A model generated the notes under the pieces. It saw only the letters and a list, made by a program, of their open reading frames with translations. It searched no databases and was not told the origin of the DNA. DNA of 5,335 nucleotides from an uncultured Senegalimassilia sp. (lineage in GTDB: Bacteria; Actinomycetota; Coriobacteriia; Coriobacteriales; Eggerthellaceae), in contig CALEWN010000312.1 of NCBI GenBank assembly GCA_937925385.1, positions 1-5,335 on the forward strand. Direction: 5' to 3'. A program made the translations under genes and the position numbers. This document shows, piece by piece, positions 1 through 5,335 of the stretch (its first letter is position 1; each line of letters opens with the position of its first letter).

Positions 1-248
1 AGCACGCCGCCGATGCCCAACACGATGCTCTTGAGCCAAGGGGCGGCGTCCATCAACGCGCCGGCGCCGAAGAAGCAAGCCAAGGCCAGCGAGACATCCC
101 AAAACACCACCACGAGCGCAGTGGCAATGGCACGGCCCAGCTTATGGCTCAATGCGCTGTTGATGACGAACAGGTTCTGCATCCCGATGGGCGCCAGATA
201 TGCCAGGCCCAACGTCAGCCCCTGGATGAACACGAATAGCAAGTCCAC
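1..248 (-). CDS. LysE/ArgO-family amino-acid exporter, N-terminal part (3' end cut by window edge)
   Basis: Reading the minus strand from a GTG at 248-246 gives 82 uninterrupted codons that run off the left edge. The protein begins MDLLFVFIQGLTLGLAYLAP and continues IGMQNLFVINSAL. This matches the start of LysE/ArgO/RhtB-type exporters: a first membrane helix (about residues 3-21) ending in a P-[IL]-G-x-Q-N motif (residues 20-25), then a helix around 38-60 with the family's Trp/Ser-Asp turn (here W50-D51), then APW and a third helix. Known members export basic or other amino acids across the inner membrane; which one is exported here cannot be told. The frame is closed by a TAA at 260-258, so the start must lie between there and the motif. 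GTG 248 is preferred over TTG 251 because AAGGGA (259-254) sits about 5-6 bases before it. It is on the same strand as the ABC operon upstream, but the 206-base gap and separate ribosome binding site suggest an independent gene. It is too short in this window for full family assignment. Confidence 0.85.
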   Translation of the reverse strand, partial: MDLLFVFIQGLTLGLAYLAPIGMQNLFVINSALSHKLGRAIATALVVVFWDVSLALACFFGAGALMDAAPWLKSIVLGIGGV

Positions 249-454
249 CAATATCCCTTACCGCCCGAGCAAGGCCCCAGGCATCGCGAGGTGCACGACG
301 CTGCTGATGATAGCGTATGGGGATGCGAGTTGGGGTGAGGGCGTGACGCGCGCGGAATGAGAGGGCGGCGCGCGCGGCCAGGATGCAGCGGCGGAGGCCT
401 GCCCTGCTGCAGCGGTGAACGCACCTCCGTCCCCTGTTCACGACGGGACTGGGA
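249..454. other. Intergenic gap between ABC operon and LysE-type gene
   Basis: No credible gene is seen here on either strand. The stretch holds a cluster of short inverted repeats (385-449, listed separately), an alternating GC tract around 366-376, and the ribosome binding site of the LysE-type gene at 254-259. A TATCAT hexamer on the minus strand (312-307) could be a -10 box for that gene, but no matching -35 box is visible 16-18 bases upstream. No classical intrinsic terminator (GC hairpin followed by a T run) is seen after the stop codon of the ABC operon at 455. Confidence 0.6.
385..449. repeat. Cluster of three short inverted repeats, possible REP-like element
   Basis: Three potential hairpins lie side by side. 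GCAGC (385-389) pairs with GCTGC (406-410). GTGAAC (415-420) pairs with GTTCAC (436-441) around a 15-base loop. GTCCC (429-433) pairs with GGGAC (445-449). The last two share bases, so they would be alternative folds. The loop of the middle one reads GGGGACGGAGGTG on the minus strand, a motif style I associate from memory with dispersed extragenic repeats in some bacteria, but this cannot be verified here. The cluster lies directly after the stop of the ABC operon, where REP-like elements commonly sit. It could also act as a Rho-dependent or RNA-stabilising 3' end. The repeats are short, and chance in GC-rich DNA is not excluded. Confidence 0.4.
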
Positions 455-2215
455 TTACAGCTGCCAGCCCTCGGCTTCTCTTTGCAGCGCCACCATCCGG
501 GCGAATTGGCCACCAGATGCTTTTAGCTGCGCAGGGGATCCTTGTTCGGCAACGCGGCCGTCTTTGAGGACGACCACCTTGTCGGCGGCTTCGACCGTGC
601 GCATGCGGTGCGCGATCACGATGACCGTTTTACCTGCTAGCAGCCTTGAAAGAGCAGATTGCACCTTGGTTTCGTTCTCCACGTCAAGCGAAGCCGTCGC
701 CTCGTCGAGCAGCACGATGGGCGCGTTCTTCAGCAGCGCTCGGGCAATCGAGATCCGCTGGCGCTCGCCGCCGGAGAGCTTGGAACCGTTCTCGCCGATC
801 TTCGTGTCGTACCCTTGCGGCATGCGGCTGACGAACTCGTCGCAATTCGCGGCGCGCGCGGCGGCCAGCACCTCGGCGTTGGTGGCGTCGCGACGGCCAA
901 GACGGATGTTGCCCATCACCGTGTCGTCGAACAGCAGCACGTCCTGGAACACGATGGCGTAATCGCGCAGCAGCGTTTCGGGATCAACCGTGGACACGTC
1001 GACACCGCCTACGCGCACCGTGCCACCCGTGGCGTCCCAGAACCGCGCGGCCAGGCGCGCGCAGGTGGACTTGCCCGAGCCCGACGGCCCCACAAGCGCC
1101 GTCACCTGGCCTTCCCGCGCCGTGAAGCTCACGTCGGCCAGCACGCGCTCCCCCGCTCGCCCGTCGTCGCCGGCCCCATAGGAGAACGCCACGTGATCGA
1201 ACTCGATATCATGACCGGCCGGCGCGAAATCGGCCGTGCCCGAGGCCATGGGCTCCTCCACGATCGAACGCATGCGCGCCGCCGACGTCTCAGAGGCGAA
1301 CAGTTCGCTGACCAGCGCAAGCGCCTGATCGAACGGGGCATAGATGCGCGAGATCATCAGCAAGTACGCGAACATGACCATGAAGTCGATCTGGCCTGCA
1401 GCGATAAGGCTTGCGCCCGCAATGAGCGTGGTGGCAATGCCCAGGCGCAGGATCGCGTACGCCGTGTTCACCAGCAAGCCGTTGGTCAGTTCGCCCTTCG
1501 CGCATTCGCGCTCGGTGGCGTCGATTGTGGCGTTCAGGCCCGCCAGGTAGCGCTGCTCCTGGTTGGTGGCGCGGATCTCGCGCACGCAGTCGAGCGTCTC
1601 CTGGATGCCTTGCGTCACCTTCAGCTTCGCCATCCTATTGCGCTCGAACACCGGCTTCATCGGCTTGCGCGTGGCGAACAGCAGGGCAAAAGCCACCGGA
1701 ACGCTCCAAAACGCGGCGATTGAAAGCTGCCAGCAGAAGAACAGCGAGCCCACGAACACGATGGACGTCGAGATCACAGCGCCCCACAGCTCGCCGAGCA
1801 CATGGCTGTAGGCGTGCTCCATGACTTGCACGTCGCCCATGATGGTTTCGGTCAAATCCGCCAAGTCGCGCCGCCCGAAGAACGACAGCGGCAGTTTGCG
1901 CAGGCGCTCGGCGATCTCGATGCGCTGGTTGCCGCATTCCTCGTAATAAATGCAGTAGGAATAGTAATACTGCTGCCAATTGGACAGCAGAAGCGCCGCG
2001 AAGAACACCGCAAGGCCTACGGCGAACGGCACCGCGTCCGACAGGTCGGCGCCTTCGGTCAGGTGCTTCACGAACCCGTCCATCACCAGGAACAGAAACG
2101 CCATGCCGGCCATGGTGACCAGGTTCGTGACGCACGTCCAGAGCACGCCGCGCTTCACGCCGGACATACCCTTGTCGGAAAGGAAGTACTTTTTCTTAAA
2201 CGAGGCGAACATCAT
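455..2215 (-). CDS. ABC transporter half-subunit (membrane domain fused to ATPase), second gene of the pair
   Basis: This 586-residue protein has the usual length of a half-size ABC transporter. An exporter-fold membrane domain (about residues 20-310) has hydrophobic segments near 22-46, 63-80, 143-163, 165-182, 250-274 and 276-292. The ATPase domain follows: Walker A GPSGSGKST at 376-384, Q-loop glutamine 424 in IVFQ, signature LSGGERQR from 480, Walker B IVLLDE at 500-505 with catalytic glutamate 505, canonical D-loop SLD (509-511), and switch histidine 536 in IAHR. All catalytic residues are present. It starts at ATG 2215-2213, which overlaps the stop of the preceding gene as ATGA, and a perfect Shine-Dalgarno lies just before it, so the two subunits are probably made together as a heterodimer in the inner membrane. 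The architecture and the nearby AraC-type regulator recall YbtP/YbtQ and IrtA/IrtB metallophore transporters. A drug or peptide exporter is the main alternative, and the substrate is unknown. Confidence 0.93.
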   Translation of the reverse strand: MMFASFKKKYFLSDKGMSGVKRGVLWTCVTNLVTMAGMAFLFLVMDGFVKHLTEGADLSDAVPFAVGLAVFFAALLLSNWQQYYYSYCIYYEECGNQRIEIAERLRKLPLSFFGRRDLADLTETIMGDVQVMEHAYSHVLGELWGAVISTSIVFVGSLFFCWQLSIAAFWSVPVAFALLFATRKPMKPVFERNRMAKLKVTQGIQETLDCVREIRATNQEQRYLAGLNATIDATERECAKGELTNGLLVNTAYAILRLGIATTLIAGASLIAAGQIDFMVMFAYLLMISRIYAPFDQALALVSELFASETSAARMRSIVEEPMASGTADFAPAGHDIEFDHVAFSYGAGDDGRAGERVLADVSFTAREGQVTALVGPSGSGKSTCARLAARFWDATGGTVRVGGVDVSTVDPETLLRDYAIVFQDVLLFDDTVMGNIRLGRRDATNAEVLAAARAANCDEFVSRMPQGYDTKIGENGSKLSGGERQRISIARALLKNAPIVLLDEATASLDVENETKVQSALSRLLAGKTVIVIAHRMRTVEAADKVVVLKDGRVAEQGSPAQLKASGGQFARMVALQREAEGWQL

Positions 2216-4215
2216 GCCTCACCTCCTTTCATAGCGGCCGCTTCCGTTTGCGCGCCCGCGATCTTCCAGCTTGCGGCCTGCTCGTAGTCGGCCCACATGG
2301 AGGCGTACAGCCCGCCGGCTTCCGCCAGCTCGGCGTGCGTGCCGCGCTCGGCCACGCGACCTTGATCGAGCACCACGATCTGATCGGCACCCACCACCGT
2401 CGAAAGCCGGTGGGCGATCATGATCACCGTGCGGTTCTCGGCCAGCTTTGCGAACGCGCGCTGGATGAGGGCCTCGTTCTCGGGGTCGGCGAACGCCGTG
2501 GCCTCGTCGAGCACCACGATGGGCGCGTCCTTGAGGATCGCGCGCGCAAGGGCGACGCGCTGCACTTCGCCGCCCGACAGGTACGCCCCGCCGGTGCCTA
2601 GGCGCGTGTCGAGGCCCTGCGGCAGTTTCGCCACGATGTCGTCGCATTGCGCAGCACGCAGCGCGGCCAGCACCTGCTCGCGCGTGGCATCGGGCCTGGC
2701 CGCGCGCACGTTTTCCTCAAGCGTTCGACTGAACAGCTGGTTGGTTTGGAAGACGAACGCGATCTTGTCCATAAGCTCGTGCGGGTCGGCGTCGCGCACG
2801 TCCACGCCGCCGACGAGCACGCGCCCGGCGGTTGCGTCCCAGAAGCGCGGAACCAGGCTTGCGCACGTCGACTTGCCGCCGCCCGACGGGCCCACGAGCG
2901 CAAGGGTCGCGCCGGCGGGGACTTCGAAACTCACGTCGTCGAGCGCATTGGCTTCGGCGCCTTCGTAAGCGAACGACACATGCTCGAAGCGCACGTCGCC
3001 GCCTTCGATAGGACGCGGGTTCGCGGGGACCTCAAGCGGCTTCGCCTCCAGGATCGCGCGCACGCGACCAAGGGAATCGCCCGCCATCTGCGACGCTTCG
3101 CTCATGAACATGAGCTTCGCCATGGCCGTGGGGATGACCGCCGAGAAGATGGCGTAGAAGGCGAAATCGGCAACGAAGCTCGCGAAATCCGCTTCGCCAG
3201 GCGCCAGGATAAGCGCCACGGGAAGCAGGAACACCACCAGGCCGTTAAGCACTGACAGCTGAAAGACCTGCGGTTTTCGGCAGAACGTGCCCGCGTAGTC
3301 CTGCGCCATGCGCGCGTAGTCGGCGATGGCGTCGTGGAACGCCTTGAAGGAGTACACCGTTTGCTGGAACACCTTCACCACGGGGATGCCGCGCACGTAT
3401 TCGGTGCCGGTTTCGTTCATGCGCACAAGCGCCCCCATGTAGCTTTTCATGAACTCCATGCCCTTGCCGGACATCATGGTCATGAGGCAGCAGATCGAAA
3501 TCACGATCGGGACCAGGCACGCAAGGCCAAGGCGCCAATCGAAGGCGAACAGCAGCGCGAGCATGCCGATCACCATGGCGATCGAGCCCGCCGTATCGGG
3601 CAGCACGTGCGCGAGCAGCGATTCGGTGCTGGCCGCGCAGCCGTCGATCACGCGGCGCAGCTCGCCGGTGGCGTGGGCGTCGAAGTAACCGAGCGGCAAG
3701 CGCATGAGGTGCTCGGTGGTTTGCTTGCGCATGTTCGACGCCGTGCGGAACGCGGCCAAGTGCGTGCACATGAGCGCAAGGAAATAGGCCACAATCGAGG
3801 CGACCGCGCCGCCGATGGCCCACCAGCCGTACGCGGCGATGCCTTGCGCGGCCTGCCAATTCGGCGCGACTTCGATGAGGTCGCGCGCGACAAACCAGAT
3901 GCAGATGTAGGGTACGAAGCCGAGCAGCTGCGACACGGCGCTGAGCGCCAAGCCTACGTATGTGAGCGGCTTTCTGCTGCCCGCGAAGTCGAGGAGCTCG
4001 GCGATATCGTTGCGTTTGGGGGTGGGGGTGGTTGCTGGCGGGTCGACGGCGATGGCAGCGGTTGCCGCGGGGGTTGCGTGGGCTGCGGCTTCGACGGCGC
4101 CGACGTCGCCCGTTGGCGAGCAGGACGTTTGCCCGACGGGCGCCGCGGCGGTGGGTAGGTCGGTCGCTTCGCCGGCGTTTTGGCAAGGTGTTGGGTGTGG
4201 TTCCTCTTCGGCCAT
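2212..4215 (-). CDS. ABC transporter half-subunit with N-terminal low-complexity extension, first gene of the pair
   Basis: This 667-residue protein opens with about 68 residues rich in Ala, Pro and Thr that look disordered, ending in TPTPKRND. A six-helix exporter-fold domain follows, with hydrophobic segments near 84-109, 130-151, 208-226, 229-249, 318-338 and 345-366. The ATPase domain carries Walker A GPSGGGKST (442-450), Q-loop glutamine 490, signature LSGGEVQR from 546, Walker B IVVLDE (566-571) with catalytic glutamate 571, and switch histidine 602 in IAHRLST. The D-loop is AFAD (574-577) rather than SALD; ATA-x-ADPENE-type sequences are, as I recall them, typical of the YbtP/YbtQ/IrtA-like branch. 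ATG 4215-4213 is chosen because GGAAGGA lies 6 bases upstream; the next methionine is residue 149, inside the membrane domain. No siderophore-interacting domain like that of IrtA is present. It is the promoter-proximal gene of the operon, divergent from the AraC-type regulator. Direction of transport and substrate cannot be read from the sequence. Confidence 0.93.
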   Translation of the reverse strand: MAEEEPHPTPCQNAGEATDLPTAAAPVGQTSCSPTGDVGAVEAAAHATPAATAAIAVDPPATTPTPKRNDIAELLDFAGSRKPLTYVGLALSAVSQLLGFVPYICIWFVARDLIEVAPNWQAAQGIAAYGWWAIGGAVASIVAYFLALMCTHLAAFRTASNMRKQTTEHLMRLPLGYFDAHATGELRRVIDGCAASTESLLAHVLPDTAGSIAMVIGMLALLFAFDWRLGLACLVPIVISICCLMTMMSGKGMEFMKSYMGALVRMNETGTEYVRGIPVVKVFQQTVYSFKAFHDAIADYARMAQDYAGTFCRKPQVFQLSVLNGLVVFLLPVALILAPGEADFASFVADFAFYAIFSAVIPTAMAKLMFMSEASQMAGDSLGRVRAILEAKPLEVPANPRPIEGGDVRFEHVSFAYEGAEANALDDVSFEVPAGATLALVGPSGGGKSTCASLVPRFWDATAGRVLVGGVDVRDADPHELMDKIAFVFQTNQLFSRTLEENVRAARPDATREQVLAALRAAQCDDIVAKLPQGLDTRLGTGGAYLSGGEVQRVALARAILKDAPIVVLDEATAFADPENEALIQRAFAKLAENRTVIMIAHRLSTVVGADQIVVLDQGRVAERGTHAELAEAGGLYASMWADYEQAASWKIAGAQTEAAAMKGGEA
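2219..2229 (-). promoter_or_regulatory. Perfect Shine-Dalgarno embedded in the end of the upstream ABC gene
   Basis: The minus strand reads AAAGGAGGTGA, complementary to the 3' end of 16S rRNA, 3 bases before the ATG of the second ABC gene when counted from its last base (about 6-7 from the GGAGG core). The same bases encode the last residues (Lys-Gly-Gly-Glu) of the first ABC protein. With the ATGA stop/start overlap at 2215-2212, this sets up coupled translation with strong independent initiation, fitting a 1:1 heterodimer. Confidence 0.85.
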
Positions 4216-4220
4216 GGTTG

Positions 4221-4230
4221 TTCCTTCCCT
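4221..4230 (-). promoter_or_regulatory. Ribosome binding site of the first ABC gene
   Basis: The minus strand reads AGGGAAGGAA, with GGAAGGA ending about 6 bases before the ATG at 4215. It decides the start codon and so supports the 68-residue low-complexity extension being translated. Confidence 0.7.
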
Positions 4231-4245
4231 ATTTGAGCTTTTGCG

Positions 4246-4255
4246 CGACGCGTCG
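4246..4255. repeat. Perfect 10-base palindrome CGACGCGTCG, possible operator
   Basis: CGACG and CGTCG abut with no spacer, 31 to 40 bases upstream of the start codon of the ABC operon and within the divergent control region. It could be a protein-binding site or part of a leader hairpin. A palindrome of this GC-only type can also arise by chance in this base composition. Confidence 0.3.
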
Positions 4256-4286
4256 TTTTGGGCGCTTGGCTGGCGCGGAATGCTTC

Positions 4287-4315
4287 TTGCTGGTTACCTT
4301 CGCGTAACTTATCAT
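4287..4315 (+). promoter_or_regulatory. Sigma70-type promoter for the AraC-family regulator
   Basis: TTGCTG (4287-4292) and TATCAT (4310-4315) are separated by exactly 17 bases, the optimal spacing, and match the consensus at 4 of 6 (-35) and 5 of 6 (-10) positions. Transcription would begin near 4322 and leave a leader of about 64 bases before the ATG at 4386. A pair of inverted arms, GTTAC (4293-4297) and GTAAC (4304-4308), fills the spacer and could be an operator. No comparably good promoter is seen on the minus strand for the ABC operon, which would fit activator-dependent expression. Confidence 0.6.
4293..4308. repeat. Inverted repeat GTTAC-N6-GTAAC inside the promoter spacer
   Basis: Five-base arms GTTAC and GTAAC are separated by six bases (CTTCGC) and lie entirely between the -35 and -10 boxes of the regulator promoter. 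A protein bound there would block RNA polymerase. The arms are short, so the assignment as an operator is tentative. Confidence 0.35.
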
Positions 4316-4354
4316 GCAAGGAAGCCTAGGCAAACATTTCCGCTAAGCGCGTAC

Positions 4355-4386
4355 ACGAAACCGAAACAACAGGAGACGAATCCGAA
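4355..4386 (+). repeat. 11-base direct repeat with 21-base period before the regulator gene, possible AraC-type operator
   Basis: ACGAAACCGAA (4355-4365) and ACGAATCCGAA (4376-4386) match at 10 of 11 positions and are offset by 21 bases, two turns of the DNA helix. Several AraC-family proteins bind direct half-sites at this spacing (AraC at araI1/araI2 is the known case). The second copy overlaps the first base of the start codon, and the Shine-Dalgarno AGGAG (4371-4375) lies between the copies, so binding here would repress the regulator itself. Confidence 0.4.
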
Positions 4387-5335
4387 TGACCGATGCTTCC
4401 GCCTACAACGCCATCCCGCGCGCGGTTCGCTCGCTTTACGAGCCGCAGCTCGAGCAGTTCGGGATCGTCATCCGCCGCAACGGCGAGGGCTGGTCGGGCA
4501 CGGGTCGGAGCGCGTGGGGCCGCGGGTCGGCATGGGGCATGCCCGTTGGGGATTTCTGCATCGTGTTCAGCCACGATGTGTACATGGAGCAAGATATGGC
4601 GCTGGTCGAGTCGCCCGAGAGCGTGTATGCGTGCGTGTGCATGGTGTCGGAGGATACCAAGGCTACCATGCCGCGGATGATCGACCGGCCGCGGGCGTTG
4701 CTCGACGGGTCGCTGTACTCGTTTGTGCAGCCCGCGGGCTCGTTTTCCGGCACGCTGCACCGAGGCGGCCTGTATTCGTCGCGCTGCATCTGCTTTCTGC
4801 CGCAGTATTTCGAGGAGCTCGATCGGTGCTGGCCGGGCGCGTTCTCGGGCATGTTCGAGCGGTTCGGGGGCACGTGGGACGAGGCGCAATCGCGCATCAT
4901 CATGTCGGCGCTACTAGGGACCGGGCCGCAATACCGGCCAGGTTCGGCGCTGCTTATCCAGGCGCGCGTCGAGCAGATGGTGGCCGCACTGGCCGCATCG
5001 TGCGCCGGTGACGATGCCGCACGTTGCGGTGCTTCGGCGCGCGAGCGATCGGGGCTTGCCCTTGAGGCGCAGGCCGCCATCGAGCGCATGCTCGACGAGG
5101 GACGCGCGGCGGGCCTCGACGTGGTTGGGATCTTGCTGTTGGTTAGCCGCTCGCACGTGTGCTCGGCGTTCTCGCGCGAGACGGGGCAAAGCATCGGGCG
5201 ATACGCCAAAGCACGCCGAATCGAGCGCGCGAAAACCCTGCTCGCAAGCGGCGATTCGGTTGCGTACGTGGCCGCGCGCCTGGGTTGGCCACGACCTTCG
5301 GCGTTCTCGCAGGCGTTCAAGCAGGCAACCGGAAC
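4386..5335 (+). CDS. AraC/XylS-family transcriptional regulator (C-terminus cut by window edge)
   Basis: From ATG 4386 the frame is open for 316 codons to the window end. It starts MTDASAYNAIPRAVRSLYEP, and an in-frame TAA at 4344-4346 leaves no earlier start; AGGAG lies 10 bases upstream. Residues about 1-200 form an unassigned sensor-like domain that includes GEGWSGTG (33-40) and CIVFSHDVYMEQD (58-70), in the general style of PchR/YbtA-type regulators. Residues about 228-316 are the double helix-turn-helix: LLLVSRSHVCSAFSRETGQS (250-269), a linker RRIERAKTLLASGDSV (277-292), then VAYVAARLGWPRPSAFSQAF (292-311), ending in the FKQATG of the family signature. Only a few residues should be missing. 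The first recognition unit is unusually hydrophobic (VVGILLLV). The gene is divergent from the two-gene ABC operon, as expected for its direct regulator. Ligand and target sites are unknown; nine cysteines, including two Cys-x-Cys pairs, are notable. Confidence 0.92.
   Translation, partial: MTDASAYNAIPRAVRSLYEPQLEQFGIVIRRNGEGWSGTGRSAWGRGSAWGMPVGDFCIVFSHDVYMEQDMALVESPESVYACVCMVSEDTKATMPRMIDRPRALLDGSLYSFVQPAGSFSGTLHRGGLYSSRCICFLPQYFEELDRCWPGAFSGMFERFGGTWDEAQSRIIMSALLGTGPQYRPGSALLIQARVEQMVAALAASCAGDDAARCGASARERSGLALEAQAAIERMLDEGRAAGLDVVGILLLVSRSHVCSAFSRETGQSIGRYAKARRIERAKTLLASGDSVAYVAARLGWPRPSAFSQAFKQATG

Noticed and set aside
307..312. TATCAT on the minus strand as a -10 box for the LysE-type gene
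   Set aside because: No -35-like hexamer lies 16-18 bases upstream, so the promoter is not supported.
13..360. Plus-strand open frame of 115 codons
   Set aside because: It is antisense to the LysE-type gene, which has family motifs and a ribosome binding site. The plus-strand product has no recognisable features.
142..513. Minus-strand open frame of 123 codons between the ABC operon and the LysE-type gene
   Set aside because: It overlaps both the end of the ABC gene and the LysE-type gene in another frame. The product is an arginine-rich, low-information sequence typical of a GC-rich shadow frame.
659..1723. Long plus-strand open frame of 354 codons, with similar ones at 357-962, 2647-3255 and 3334-4158
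   Set aside because: All lie antisense within the ABC genes and give His/Arg/Gly/Ala-rich products with no motif, as expected when GC-rich genes leave few stops on the opposite strand.
4018..4042. Runs of G on the plus strand resembling a G-quadruplex
   Set aside because: Only three G-runs of three or more occur with short loops, and the run is explained by proline and threonine codons (CCC, ACC) of the low-complexity extension on the other strand.
4324..4331. GCCTAGGC palindrome near the predicted transcription start of the regulator
   Set aside because: At eight bases without extended symmetry it is too short to claim as an operator.
3962..5011. Plus-strand open frame of 349 codons spanning the divergent control region
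   Set aside because: It runs antisense through the ABC start and then out of frame through the AraC-type gene. There is no ribosome binding site or domain.
4436..5320. Minus-strand open frame of 294 codons opposite the AraC-type gene
   Set aside because: The plus-strand frame carries both helix-turn-helix motifs. The minus product is Ser/Arg/Pro-rich and lacks recognisable motifs.

Overview
The window is G+C-rich DNA with compact genes and strong G/C third-position codon bias. Together with the gene content (an AraC-type regulator divergent from two half-size ABC transporters, plus a LysE-type exporter), this suggests a high-GC actinobacterium. My best guess is a gut Coriobacteriia/Eggerthellaceae-like organism, but that is an inference from style, not a proven placement.

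Layout from left to right. (1) Positions 1-248, minus strand: the N-terminal 82 codons of a LysE/ArgO-type amino-acid exporter, cut by the left edge. It starts at a GTG behind an AAGGGA ribosome binding site. (2) Positions 249-454: a 206-base gap with no gene, holding a cluster of short inverted repeats at 385-449 that may be a REP-like element. (3) Positions 455-4215, minus strand: two ABC-transporter half-subunits (each a six-helix membrane domain followed by an ATPase domain) in a two-gene operon with a 4-base ATGA overlap. (4) Positions 4216-4385: a 170-base divergent control region with a good sigma70-type promoter facing right and several repeats. (5) Positions 4386-5335, plus strand: an AraC/XylS-family regulator, complete except for its last few residues, which run off the right edge.

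The two ABC halves almost certainly form a heterodimer. Their motifs and their pairing with a divergent AraC-type regulator recall the YbtP/YbtQ and IrtA/IrtB metallophore transporter group, where a PchR/YbtA-like regulator senses the ligand. The substrate and direction of transport cannot be read from the sequence. The most checkable new points are two regulator-side elements: an 11-base direct repeat with a 21-base period that covers the leader and start codon of the regulator, and an inverted repeat inside its promoter spacer. Both suggest autoregulation.
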